NCBI RefSeq assembly: GCF_001277215.2
Contig: NZ_CP013940.1
Span: 992,001 to 1,056,000 of the forward strand
From: Cronobacter malonaticus LMG 23826
Lineage (GTDB): Bacteria > Pseudomonadota > Gammaproteobacteria > Enterobacterales > Enterobacteriaceae
Direction: 5' to 3'
Length of the DNA: 64,000 nucleotides
Shown here: positions 9,966-17,682 of the stretch, piece after piece
Layout of the letters: every line of letters starts with the position of its first letter
Numbering within the stretch: the first letter of the stretch is position 1
Notes under the pieces: generated by a model
Told to the model about the DNA's origin: nothing
What the model saw: the letters and a program-made list of their open reading frames with translations, nothing else
The model's database searches: none
Position numbers and translations under genes: made by a program

Positions 9966-10025
9966 ATGATTGAACATGAACTGGGGAACTGGAAAGATTT
10001 TATTGAAGCGATGCTTCGTAAATAA
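9966..10025 (+). CDS. ypfM: Microprotein YpfM (19 residues)
   Basis: A 19-codon gene from the ATG at 9966 to TAA at 10025 encodes MIEHELGNWKDFIEAMLRK. It differs at only a few positions from the E. coli microprotein YpfM as I remember it, and it lies in the same place between acrD and yffB. An AAGAGAGG ribosome binding site sits six bases upstream. The peptide looks amphipathic and helical; its role is unknown. A strong terminator follows at 10095. It is too short for standard gene finders and easily missed. Confidence 0.9.
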   Translation: MIEHELGNWKDFIEAMLRK

Positions 10026-10094
10026 GTCCAGCAATAAGCAAGAGCACATCGCTTTAATAGACACACAGCAGTGATTTTGCTCACTGAACATGCC

Positions 10095-10123
10095 AAAAGG
10101 CGACCTTAACGGTCGCCTTTTTT
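10095..10123. terminator. Bidirectional terminator between ypfM and acrD
   Basis: The arms GGCGACC (10099-10105) and GGTCGCC (10111-10117) enclose the loop TTAAC. Four A precede the stem and six T follow it, so it can end ypfM on the plus strand and acrD on the minus strand. Confidence 0.9.
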
Positions 10124-10132
10124 CTTTCACGA

Positions 10133-13100
10133 TTATTCTTCCGGTGCTGGCTTAAGCGGAAAACGTCTGCGGATCAGCACAAAAAACAGCGGCACGAAGA
10201 AAACTGCCAGCAGCGTTGCGGAGATCATCCCGCCCATCACGCCGGTGCCGACCGCGTGCTGGCTGGCGGAGCCTGCGCCGCTGCTGGTCGCCATCGGCAA
10301 AACGCCGAAAATAAACGCCAGCGACGTCATTAAAATCGGCCGCAGGCGCTGGCGGCAGGCGTCGAGCGTCGCGGCGATAAGCTCGTGGCCTTTACTGTTC
10401 ATCTCGTTGGCGAATTCGACGATCAGTATCGCGTTCTTGGCGGAAAGCCCGATGACCGTCAGCAGCCCCACCTGGAAATAGACGTCGTTCTCAAGCCCGC
10501 GCAGCCAGGTGGCGAGCAGCGCGCCAATCACGCCGAGCGGCACCACCAGCATGACCGAGAACGGCACCGTCCAGCTCTCATACAGCGCGGCGAGGCACAG
10601 GAACACCACCAGCAGCGAGAGCGCGTAAAGGGCCGGTGCCTGCGAGCCGGAGAGCCGCTCCTGGTACGACATCGCCGTCCACTCAAGGCCAAAGCCGGTC
10701 GGCAACTGGCTCACCAGTTTTTCCATGATGTCCATCGCGGTGCCGGTACTGACGCCCGGCGCCGCCTCGCCGACAATCTCCAGCGCCGAATAGCCGTTGT
10801 AGCGTTCAAGGCGCGGCGAACCGGTTTCCCAGCGCGACGTTGCAAAGGCCGAGAACGGCACCATCGTGCCCGCCTGGTTGCGCACATACCAGCGCGTAAT
10901 ATCTTCCGGCAGCATCCGGTATTTCGCGGCGGACTGCACATAGACCTTTTTCACGCGCCCGCGATCCATAAAGTCATTCACATAGCTTGAGCCCCACGCG
11001 GTTTGTAGCGTGTCGTTAATATCGTCGATGGAAACGCCAAGCGCCTGTGCTTTGCGCTGGTCAATGTCTATCTGCAACTGCGGGCTGTCATCTAGGCCGT
11101 TGTGGCGCACGCGGGTCAGCGCAGGCTCCTGGCTTGCCATGTCGAGCAGGCGATCGCGCGCCTGCATCAGCGCGTCATGCCCAAGCCCGGCGTGATCCTG
11201 AAGCTCCATATCAAACCCGGCGGAGCTGCCAAGGCCGCTGATGGCAGGCGGGCTGCTCGCGAACACGCGCGCCTCTTTAATATGGCGAAAAGCCTGCGTG
11301 GCGCGCTCAATGATGGCATCCGCGCTGCCGGTGTCCGGGTCGCGTTCCTCCCAGGGTTTCAGGCGTACAAACATACGCGCCACGTTCTGACCGTTGCCGC
11401 CGGGGCCGGAGCCGACGGTGGCGAACACCGAGGTCACGTTGGCTTTTTCTTTCTCAAAGAAATAACGCTCCACATGCTGTACCACTTTCAGCGTCTGCTG
11501 CTGGGGGGAGCCAGAGGGCAACTGAACCGACGTAATAAACATGCCGCGATCTTCCTGCGGCAGAAACGAGGTAGGCAGGCGCAAAAAGAGAAACACCATG
11601 CCGCCGAGCAGCAGGGCGTAGAGCAAAATCCAGCGCAGGCTGCGCTGCAAAATCTTCCCGACGGCGGATTCATAACGCAGCGCGCTGCGCTCAAAGGTGC
11701 GGTTAAACCAGCTGAAAAAGCCGCGCGAGCCGTGATGTTCGCCTTTTTTCAGCGGCTTAAGCAGCGTGGCGCACAGGGCAGGAGTGAGGATCATCGCGAC
11801 GAGCACCGACAGTACCATCGATGAGACAATCGTGATGGAGAACTGGCGGTAAATCGCGCCAGTGGTGCCGCCGAAAAACGCCATCGGGATAAACACCGCC
11901 GAGAGCACCATCGCAATGCCCACCAGCGCACCCTGGATCTGGCCCATTGATTTACGGGTGGCGGCGCGCGGCGACAGCCCCTCTTCGCTCATAATGCGCT
12001 CGACGTTTTCCACAACCACGATAGCGTCATCCACCAGCAGACCTATCGCCAGCACCATTGCGAACATCGTCAGCGTATTAATGCTGTAGCCGAAGCTGTA
12101 GAGCACCGCGAAAGTGCCGAGCAGCACCACTGGCACCGCGATGGTCGGGATCAGCGTGGCGCGGAAATTCTGCAAAAAGAGATACATCACCAGAAATACC
12201 AGCGCGATAGCTTCGAGCAGCGTTTTTACCACGTCGATAATCGAGGCTTTCACGAACGAGGTTGTCTCATACGCGACTTTATATTCCAGCCCGTGCGGGA
12301 AATAGTGCGACAACTCGTCGAGCCGGTTGAGCACCAGCTGTGCCGTTTCCATTTCATTCGCGCCTGAGGCAAGCTTCACGCCAAGCCCCGACGCCGCTTT
12401 GCCGTTATAGCGGCTCAGATAGTCATATTTTTCGGCGCCCATTTCGACGGTCGCCACGTCGCCAAGCGTCACGGTCGAGCCGTCCTGATTCACGCGCAGC
12501 GTAATGGCGCGAAACTGCTCCGGCGTCTGTAACAACGACTGCGCGTTAATGGTGGCGTTCAGCGCCTGATTATCCACAGACGGCGTGCCGCCGAGCTGGC
12601 CGACCGCTATCTGGCTGTTCTGCGATTTAATCGCCGCCACCACATCCGCCGTGGTGAGCTGAAAGCTGGTGAGTTTGTCCGGGTCAAGCCAGATGCGCAT
12701 GGCGTACTGCGAGCCGTAAGCGTCGATATCCCCGACGCCGTTGATACGGCTCAGCGGCTCCTGAATATTACTCGCCACGTAGTCGGCGATATCCTGCTTA
12801 TCCATGCTGCCGTCGGTGGAGACAAACGCGATGGTCAGAATGTTGGTATCGCCGGTTTTACGCACCGTCACGCCCTGTGTCTGTACGGCCTGGGGGAGCT
12901 TGCGCAGCGCCGATTGCAGCTGGTTTTGCACCTGCTGGACCGCTTCATCCGGGTCGGTGCCCGCCTTGAAGTTCAGCGTGACGGTCGCCTGGCCGGTGGC
13001 GCTGCTCTGTGACGACATATACATCAGGTTATCGAGGCCGGTCATGTTCTGCTCGATAACCTGAGTGACGGTATTTTCCAGCGTCTGGGCCGAGGCGCCA

Positions 13101-13249
13101 GGGTAGTTTGCCGTGATGCGTACGTTAGGCGGCGCCAGTTCGGGATATTGCTCAACGGGAAGTGAAAAGATCGCCAGCGTGCCGGTCAGGCAGATGAGAA
13201 TGGCCAGCACCCAGGCAAAAATCGGGCGATCGATAAAAAAATTCGCCAT
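10133..13249 (-). CDS. acrD: Multidrug efflux RND permease AcrD
   Basis: Inner-membrane proton-driven RND pump; in E. coli AcrD exports aminoglycosides and other hydrophilic drugs with AcrA and TolC. The protein has 1038 residues (E. coli AcrD 1037) with the usual 12 membrane helices and two large periplasmic loops. It starts [13 protein letters not shown]. The proton relay aspartates lie in [16 protein letters not shown], and the lysine of helix 10 in [13 protein letters not shown]. It is assigned as AcrD rather than AcrB because no acrA-type adaptor gene adjoins it and because it neighbours ypfM as in E. coli. A BaeR-like site lies upstream. Confidence 0.93.
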   Translation of the reverse strand: MANFFIDRPIFAWVLAILICLTGTLAIFSLPVEQYPELAPPNVRITANYPGASAQTLENTVTQVIEQNMTGLDNLMYMSSQSSATGQATVTLNFKAGTDPDEAVQQVQNQLQSALRKLPQAVQTQGVTVRKTGDTNILTIAFVSTDGSMDKQDIADYVASNIQEPLSRINGVGDIDAYGSQYAMRIWLDPDKLTSFQLTTADVVAAIKSQNSQIAVGQLGGTPSVDNQALNATINAQSLLQTPEQFRAITLRVNQDGSTVTLGDVATVEMGAEKYDYLSRYNGKAASGLGVKLASGANEMETAQLVLNRLDELSHYFPHGLEYKVAYETTSFVKASIIDVVKTLLEAIALVFLVMYLFLQNFRATLIPTIAVPVVLLGTFAVLYSFGYSINTLTMFAMVLAIGLLVDDAIVVVENVERIMSEEGLSPRAATRKSMGQIQGALVGIAMVLSAVFIPMAFFGGTTGAIYRQFSITIVSSMVLSVLVAMILTPALCATLLKPLKKGEHHGSRGFFSWFNRTFERSALRYESAVGKILQRSLRWILLYALLLGGMVFLFLRLPTSFLPQEDRGMFITSVQLPSGSPQQQTLKVVQHVERYFFEKEKANVTSVFATVGSGPGGNGQNVARMFVRLKPWEERDPDTGSADAIIERATQAFRHIKEARVFASSPPAISGLGSSAGFDMELQDHAGLGHDALMQARDRLLDMASQEPALTRVRHNGLDDSPQLQIDIDQRKAQALGVSIDDINDTLQTAWGSSYVNDFMDRGRVKKVYVQSAAKYRMLPEDITRWYVRNQAGTMVPFSAFATSRWETGSPRLERYNGYSALEIVGEAAPGVSTGTAMDIMEKLVSQLPTGFGLEWTAMSYQERLSGSQAPALYALSLLVVFLCLAALYESWTVPFSVMLVVPLGVIGALLATWLRGLENDVYFQVGLLTVIGLSAKNAILIVEFANEMNSKGHELIAATLDACRQRLRPILMTSLAFIFGVLPMATSSGAGSASQHAVGTGVMGGMISATLLAVFFVPLFFVLIRRRFPLKPAPEE

Positions 13250-13322
13250 GCGAGTCAGAACCTCTTACATGCTTAGCATCGTTATTATTGGTAGCCGCAA
13301 TCACTGTAGCCTCAGGGGGCAC

Positions 13323-13340
13323 AACAAACGTGGAGAAAAT
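13323..13340 (-). promoter_or_regulatory. Possible BaeR box upstream of acrD
   Basis: Read on the minus strand this 18-mer matches the BaeR consensus TTTTTCTCCATDATTGGC at about 13 of 18 positions; the TTTTCTCCA part is exact. It lies 74 bases upstream of the acrD start in the orientation used in E. coli, where BaeSR activates acrD. The match is incomplete, so this is a candidate only. Confidence 0.45.
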
Positions 13341-13632
13341 AAGGAGATAATGTAAATTATCTCGCGCCACTTCCTGCAACACATCAGGCACGCGCGCCCG
13401 CACCCCGGCACGGTATACGCCCGTACCCGCCGCACCAGCGGATAGTCCGCGCCAGGTTTACGCACGCCCGGGGCTGCGATTTGTTCGCTGTGGCTGGATA
13501 AACCATAGCCTGTGCGTAAGCTTAACCGCCAGAGGCCGCACGCAATAACGGAAATTCCGGCGGCGCGCCGGGGGCGACAAATGACGTTTCGGGTCGTACT
13601 ATTCACCCACACCAGGCGTTTATGGAGTCGCT
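13341..13632. other. Intergenic gap acrD-nudK where E. coli has narQ and aegA
   Basis: About 290 bases with no convincing gene between the acrD control region and nudK. In E. coli K-12 narQ and aegA lie between these genes; neither is recognisable here. The part just before nudK must hold the nudK promoter. The frame on the minus strand at 13301-13612 has no recognisable domain. Confidence 0.6.
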
Positions 13633-14208
13633 ATGTCGTTAAATGTCGAACTGATAAAAGATAAAATTCTGTCGGAAAACTACTTTGTTTTGCGCAATAT
13701 TACCTACGATCTGACGCGAAAAGATGGCGAAGTCGTTCGCCACAAGCGTGAAGTCTACGATCGCGGCAATGGCGCTGCGGTGCTGCTATATAACCGCGAG
13801 AAGAAAAGCGTGGTGCTGATTCGTCAGTTTCGCGTTGCCACCTGGGTGAACGGTAACCCGGACGGGATGTTGATTGAGGCCTGCGCGGGTCTTCTTGACG
13901 ATGACGAGCCGGAAGTCTGCATTCGCAAAGAGGCCATCGAAGAGACCGGCTATCGCGTGAACGCGGCGGAAAAAGTCTTTGAGCTTTATACCTCGCCTGG
14001 CGGCGTTACCGAGCTTATCCATCTGTTTATCGCGGAATATGACGATGCCTCACGCGCTAACGAAGGCGGCGGCGTGGAAGATGAAGAGATTGAAGTGCTG
14101 GAAATGCCCTTTAGCGAAGCCCTGGAAAAGGTAAAACAGGGCGTTATTCGCGATGCGAAAACGGTGCTGCTGCTTCAGCATCTTCAGCTACGCGGAATAA
14201 TGGACTGA
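13633..14208 (+). CDS. nudK: GDP-mannose pyrophosphatase NudK
   Basis: Nudix hydrolase that splits GDP-mannose into GMP and mannose-1-phosphate. The 191-residue product equals E. coli NudK in length and starts MSLNVELIKDKILSENYFVL. The Nudix helix is at about 86-107, ending KEAIEETGY with its metal-binding glutamates. The SPGGVTELIH segment further on is typical of the ADP-ribose/GDP-mannose subfamily. The start is the ATG at 13633 with TGGAGTCGCT ahead. It is followed by ypfG in the same direction, as in E. coli. Confidence 0.95.
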   Translation: MSLNVELIKDKILSENYFVLRNITYDLTRKDGEVVRHKREVYDRGNGAAVLLYNREKKSVVLIRQFRVATWVNGNPDGMLIEACAGLLDDDEPEVCIRKEAIEETGYRVNAAEKVFELYTSPGGVTELIHLFIAEYDDASRANEGGGVEDEEIEVLEMPFSEALEKVKQGVIRDAKTVLLLQHLQLRGIMD

Positions 14209-14338
14209 TTTCCCTCACAATGAGAGGCGGTATTACGGATATTGCTATCCGATAAATCCGATTGAGCCGCCCGTGCAGGGCAACGAAGATAGGCGCGTTT
14301 CTTCTTACCGCTGTTTACGCCCGGGATACGCGCCGTTC

Positions 14339-15382
14339 ATGCTTTTTCGTCTGCTGTCACTGCTTAGCTGTTCTCTGCTGCTCGCCTCGCCGCTGTATGC
14401 CGCGCCCGCGCAGAAGATCTTCAGTGACTGGCAGGTGACCTGCAATAACCAGAATTTCTGCACTGCCCGTAACGTGGGCAATCATCAGGAGCTTGTCATG
14501 ACGCTGTCGCGCAGCGCCGGTGCCAAAACCGACGCGTCGCTGCGCATCGAGACAGGCAAGCCGGAGGCTGCCGTAAGCAAAGCGCCGCCGCTTGCGCCGC
14601 GCCTGCTGCTGGATGGCAAAACGCTGGTGCCGGCGGGCAGCAAATGGCGCGCCGCGCCGCGCCGCCTGCTGACGGACGATCCGGCCACCATCATCGATTT
14701 TCTCGATCAGATTAAAGAGTCGTCGGTCATTACGCTGAAAGACGGGCCGGGGCGTTTGTCGCTCGACGGGCTAAAAGCCGCGCTGCTGTTTATCGACGCC
14801 CAGCAAAAGCGCGTCGGTAGCGAAACCGCCTGGATTAAAAAGGGCAACAACCCGCCGCTCAGCGTGCCGCCTGCGCCTGCTATCCGGGGCGTTAAAATCA
14901 CCAACCCGACGCCGACGCCGCTCTCTCACGACGAGCTGAACGAGCTGCTCGATTACGGCACCTGGCGGATGACTAACAGCCAGTGCTCGCTCGACCCGAT
15001 GCGCCGCGAAGTGCGTATTTCCGCACTCTCCGACGACACGGCGCTGATGATAATCAGCTGCGAAGCGGGCGCTTACAACACGGTGGATCTCGCCTGGCTG
15101 GTATCGCGCCAGAAGCCGTTTGCCTCGCGCATGGTGCGCCTGCGCCTGCCTTTTGTGCCTGCCGATAAAGAGCAGGAACTGGAGCTGATGAACGCGAGCT
15201 TTGATGAAAAAACCAAAGAGCTGATCACGCTTTCCAAAGGCCGGGGCCTTGGCGACTGCGGCGTCGCGACGCGCTGGCGCTTCGACGGGCAGCGGTTTCG
15301 CCTGGTGCGCTACGCCGAAGAGCCAAGCTGCGACAACTGGCACGGCCCGGACGCCTGGCCGACGCTCTGGGTGACTCAATAA
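14339..15382 (+). CDS. ypfG: DUF1176 exported protein YpfG
   Basis: A 347-residue exported protein, the length of E. coli YpfG, of the DUF1176 family; its function is unknown. The signal peptide is MLFRLLSLLSCSLLLASPLYAAPA with cleavage predicted after AAA or AAP near residue 20. Two cysteine pairs appear: CNNQNFC near the start, and four spaced cysteines in the second half (SQCSLDP, ISCEAG, GDCGV, PSCDNW), suggesting disulfides. ATG at 14339 was chosen because it starts the signal peptide; the frame is open upstream to 14273. It lies 130 bases after nudK. Confidence 0.88.
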   Translation: MLFRLLSLLSCSLLLASPLYAAPAQKIFSDWQVTCNNQNFCTARNVGNHQELVMTLSRSAGAKTDASLRIETGKPEAAVSKAPPLAPRLLLDGKTLVPAGSKWRAAPRRLLTDDPATIIDFLDQIKESSVITLKDGPGRLSLDGLKAALLFIDAQQKRVGSETAWIKKGNNPPLSVPPAPAIRGVKITNPTPTPLSHDELNELLDYGTWRMTNSQCSLDPMRREVRISALSDDTALMIISCEAGAYNTVDLAWLVSRQKPFASRMVRLRLPFVPADKEQELELMNASFDEKTKELITLSKGRGLGDCGVATRWRFDGQRFRLVRYAEEPSCDNWHGPDAWPTLWVTQ

Positions 15383-15457
15383 TCCCGCTTCTGGCGGCGC
15401 GCGTTTTTGCGTATATTCCTGTGGCTTAATATAACCAATAACAATGGCAGGGAATGT

Positions 15458-16402
15458 ATGGCTTACACACAGGGGCTGCGCGCGGTTCTCGGGCTGGCGC
15501 TGGCAGGGCTTGCGCTCAGCGTCAGCGCCGCGATGACATCGCAGGACGAGCGCGACGCGAACGCGCTGGTCGCGCGCTGGAACGAGTTTAAAAATCATCC
15601 CTCCGCCCAGGCAGGCGCGGCGCTTTATGGCGAACAGGTAAGCTGGTACGGCAAAGCGCTCGCGCGCGATGTGGTTATCCAGGAAAACGCCGCCTTCGTG
15701 CAAAAACATCCGCACTACGCGCAGACTATCATCAGCAATATTACGCTCACCGAACAGGACGGGCAGCCGCTTGCCGTACAGGCCACGTTTGTGAAACAGG
15801 CGGGGCTTGAGCCGCAAACGCCGCGCAACTACCCGGCGCAGCTCACCTTAACGAAACAAGCCGCAGGCTGGCGCATCAGCGAAGAAACCGACTGGATAAC
15901 CGAGGCGAACCGCCAGAAAACGCGCGATTACCGGCTGGCGGGAGGGCGGTTTAACGGCACGGCAAAAAGTTATGCCTGGCTTACGGCGCACGACCCGAAA
16001 ACCAACGGCGTCTGCGATGAGAGCGGTGACTGCGAGTGCCAGCTCTGGAACAGCGATCCGGCGATCAACCCTGCGTCCATTCCCTCCTGCATCGGCGGCG
16101 GCGTGGAGACGCTCTCACACCTTGACGACAGCGGACGCGACCGCGCGCTGATTTATCCCGAATGGTGGAGCAGCGCCTGGCGGGCGACCTATCTTTATGA
16201 CGTGCAGCAACAGCAGTGGGTAAAAGCGATTCCCTCGTTTTCCATGAACCTGAACGTGCAGGAAGATGTGGACGGCATGTCGCTGATAGCGCGCGATCCG
16301 CAGCATCCGGGGCAGGTGATTGTCGCGCAGGCGCAGTGGGATGAGAAAACGGAAGATATCGTGATAAACAAAAGCGCCGAGACGCTGAAAGTCCTGAAAT
16401 AA
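15458..16402 (+). CDS. Exported protein of unknown function
   Basis: A 314-residue protein that I do not recognise. The ATG at 15458 follows CAGGGAATGT and begins a clear signal peptide (MAYTQGLRAVLGLALAGLALSVSAAM), so the product should be periplasmic or secreted. After a helical stretch (residues 25-75) come two beta-rich halves. A cysteine cluster near 190-215 (VCDESGDCECQLW, then PSCIGGG) suggests disulfide bonds. The C-terminal part is rich in tryptophan and acidic residues (YPEWWSSAWRATYLYDV). It is not part of the E. coli ypfG-tktB interval. Codon use resembles the chromosome rather than the AT-rich island that follows. Confidence 0.7.
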   Translation: MAYTQGLRAVLGLALAGLALSVSAAMTSQDERDANALVARWNEFKNHPSAQAGAALYGEQVSWYGKALARDVVIQENAAFVQKHPHYAQTIISNITLTEQDGQPLAVQATFVKQAGLEPQTPRNYPAQLTLTKQAAGWRISEETDWITEANRQKTRDYRLAGGRFNGTAKSYAWLTAHDPKTNGVCDESGDCECQLWNSDPAINPASIPSCIGGGVETLSHLDDSGRDRALIYPEWWSSAWRATYLYDVQQQQWVKAIPSFSMNLNVQEDVDGMSLIARDPQHPGQVIVAQAQWDEKTEDIVINKSAETLKVLK

Positions 16403-16426
16403 CACCGCGCCGGAAATAAAAAAGCC

Positions 16427-16440
16427 AGCCCGTTAAGGCT
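16427..16440. repeat. 14-bp direct repeat, left copy (split tktB terminator)
   Basis: AGCCCGTTAAGGCT, identical to 17666-17679. The minus strand here reads AGCCTTAACGGGCT, then GGCTTTTTT: the loop, distal arm and T-run of a terminator. Its missing proximal arm is found directly after the tktB stop at the other copy. Confidence 0.8.
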
Positions 16441-16539
16441 AATTTAAAGCCCTTGCGCCGAGGGGCGAGTGGCACCCGTTCGATCCTGTTTGCTTGCAGG
16501 CGAATTTTGCCGAGCCGAATCCGGAAATAATCATTTTAC

Positions 16540-16569
16540 GTGGGATAATTTCAGCATTTTTTATCCCAC
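16540..16569. repeat. Perfect 9-bp inverted repeat upstream of the amidase gene
   Basis: The arms GTGGGATAA (16540-16548) and TTATCCCAC (16561-16569) are separated by a 12-base AT-rich spacer. It lies 56 bases before the amidase start and could be an operator or a transcript hairpin. Confidence 0.65.
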
Positions 16570-16624
16570 AAAATATTTATGGTTAACGCAATAATTCCAT
16601 TTTTCATGCTTAAAGGAACTAAGA

Positions 16625-16993
16625 ATGAACTGGAATAAAGACGTTGCTATTTCGCATCTCCGGTCCCGCGCGCTCGGCCATTCACATAATGAATGTGCGA
16701 CCTTTACAAGGGAGGCTATAGCTGCTGGCGGCATACGGCTGGAGAGAACGCTAAACGCAAAAGATTACGGGCCTGCATTACTGCGCGCTGGATTTCATGA
16801 AGTCCCGCCGGGCTCAACATTATTGAGCGGTGATGTTGCTGTGATTCAGCCGTATCCTGGAGGAAACCCGAGCGGGCATATGACGATGTATGATGGCACG
16901 CAGTGGATCTCCGATTTCAGACAGCGCAGCATGTACCCGGGCCCAGGGTATCGCGCCGCTCAACCGGCTTTCAAAATATACAGGATGAATTGA
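16625..16993 (+). CDS. BPSL0067-type peptidoglycan amidase, putative T6SS effector
   Basis: A 122-residue NlpC/P60- or CHAP-like cysteine peptidase resembling the BPSL0067 family, small enzymes that cut peptidoglycan cross-links and occur as type VI secretion effectors. The likely catalytic set is Cys24 (HNECATF), His85 (SGHMTMYDG) and Asp97 (WISDF). The shared block AKDYGPALLRAGF and the C-terminal YPGPGYR...FKIYR are typical of the family as I recall it. It has no signal peptide, so it would need to be delivered by a secretion machine. The stop overlaps the start of the next gene, a lipoprotein, by one base, as in an effector-immunity pair. The region is clearly more AT-rich than its surroundings. 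AAGGAACT precedes the ATG. Confidence 0.75.
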   Translation: MNWNKDVAISHLRSRALGHSHNECATFTREAIAAGGIRLERTLNAKDYGPALLRAGFHEVPPGSTLLSGDVAVIQPYPGGNPSGHMTMYDGTQWISDFRQRSMYPGPGYRAAQPAFKIYRMN

Positions 16994-17490
16994 TGCGAAC
17001 TGCAATAGTGTTATGCGCTTTCTTGCTCTCCGCTTGCGCAGTTAAGCCGGATCAGAGCGCGCCGACGCGAGTACATTCTTTTTATTCCACTTATTTGATG
17101 TCTCTAACGAGTAGCGATAATCAATATTCGCCGTCTGATTTGCGCGAATATGTTTCTGCCGACACGCTCAAGAGACTGGAGGATATCGAGTCGATATCAG
17201 AACAAGACCTGATTGGATCGGATTACTTCGCTTATGCACAGGACTATGATCCATCATGGATATCGGCGCTAACTGTCGGTGCCGCCAGACCGTTCATGGG
17301 GGGCGAGGTAATGCCGGTATGGATTGGCAGGGAGGGCGGGAAAAAATTAGAGCTGGAAGTTTTTGTTCGTCGAGAGTCAGACATCTGGAAGATATACCGA
17401 GTCCGTGATGTCACCGATAACTATGAGCATCCAATATTTAACGCCGGCGCCATCACTCGCGCGAAGTCTGCTGCGGAAGGCGGCCTGTAA
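16993..17490 (+). CDS. DUF3828-like lipoprotein, probable immunity protein
   Basis: A 165-residue lipoprotein. The ATG at 16993 overlaps the TGA of the amidase gene (TGATG), so the two are translationally coupled. The signal peptide MRTAIVLCAFLLSAC puts the lipidated cysteine at 15. The residue after it is alanine, which predicts sorting to the outer membrane with the protein facing the periplasm, where a peptidoglycan amidase would act. The mature part (VHSFYSTYL, DYFAYAQDYDPSW, WKIYRVRD) resembles DUF3828 proteins. Inference: it protects the cell against the amidase encoded upstream. Not tested; the family call is by pattern only. Confidence 0.68.
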   Translation: MRTAIVLCAFLLSACAVKPDQSAPTRVHSFYSTYLMSLTSSDNQYSPSDLREYVSADTLKRLEDIESISEQDLIGSDYFAYAQDYDPSWISALTVGAARPFMGGEVMPVWIGREGGKKLELEVFVRRESDIWKIYRVRDVTDNYEHPIFNAGAITRAKSAAEGGL

Positions 17491-17585
17491 AGAATAACCC
17501 CTGGCATCTGCCGCAATGCCGCTCACTTAAGCTTTATGTGATTTAAAGCTGAACGGTTAACGAAATCCATATCGTGTTCAGACAT

Positions 17586-17618
17586 AAAAAAGCCAGAATC
17601 AGGAAACGGACTCTGGCT
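17586..17618 (-). terminator. Present-day terminator of tktB
   Basis: On the minus strand AGCCAGA (17618-17612) pairs with TCTGGCT (17597-17591) and is followed by six T. It lies 65 bases past the tktB stop, within the AT-rich inserted segment. Confidence 0.78.
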
Positions 17619-17665
17619 GGTTTCTTACTGGCAGGCTCGTTCAGGTATGCTTAAACGCCCGGCTT

Positions 17666-17679
17666 AGCCCGTTAAGGCT
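17666..17679. repeat. 14-bp direct repeat, right copy next to the tktB stop
   Basis: AGCCCGTTAAGGCT, identical to 16427-16440. On the minus strand, TAA of tktB is followed by GCC and then AGCCTTAACGGGCT: the proximal arm and loop of a terminator whose distal arm and T-run are now found 1.2 kb away. Confidence 0.8.
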
Positions 17680-17682
17680 GGC

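Noticed and set aside
9819..10130. Minus-strand open frame of 103 codons covering ypfM
   Set aside because: It runs through the ypfM gene and its terminator, has no family resemblance, and would have to be transcribed through the acrD terminator.
10133..13249. AcrB as the identity of the RND pump
   Set aside because: No acrA or acrR lies beside it, and the ypfM neighbour and solitary arrangement fit acrD.
13301..13612. Minus-strand frame in the acrD-nudK gap
   Set aside because: No recognisable domain and a composition typical of non-coding GC-rich sequence. It also covers the possible BaeR box.
16441..17665. Transposon carrying the effector module
   Set aside because: There is a 14-bp direct repeat, but no terminal inverted repeats and no transposase or integrase gene.
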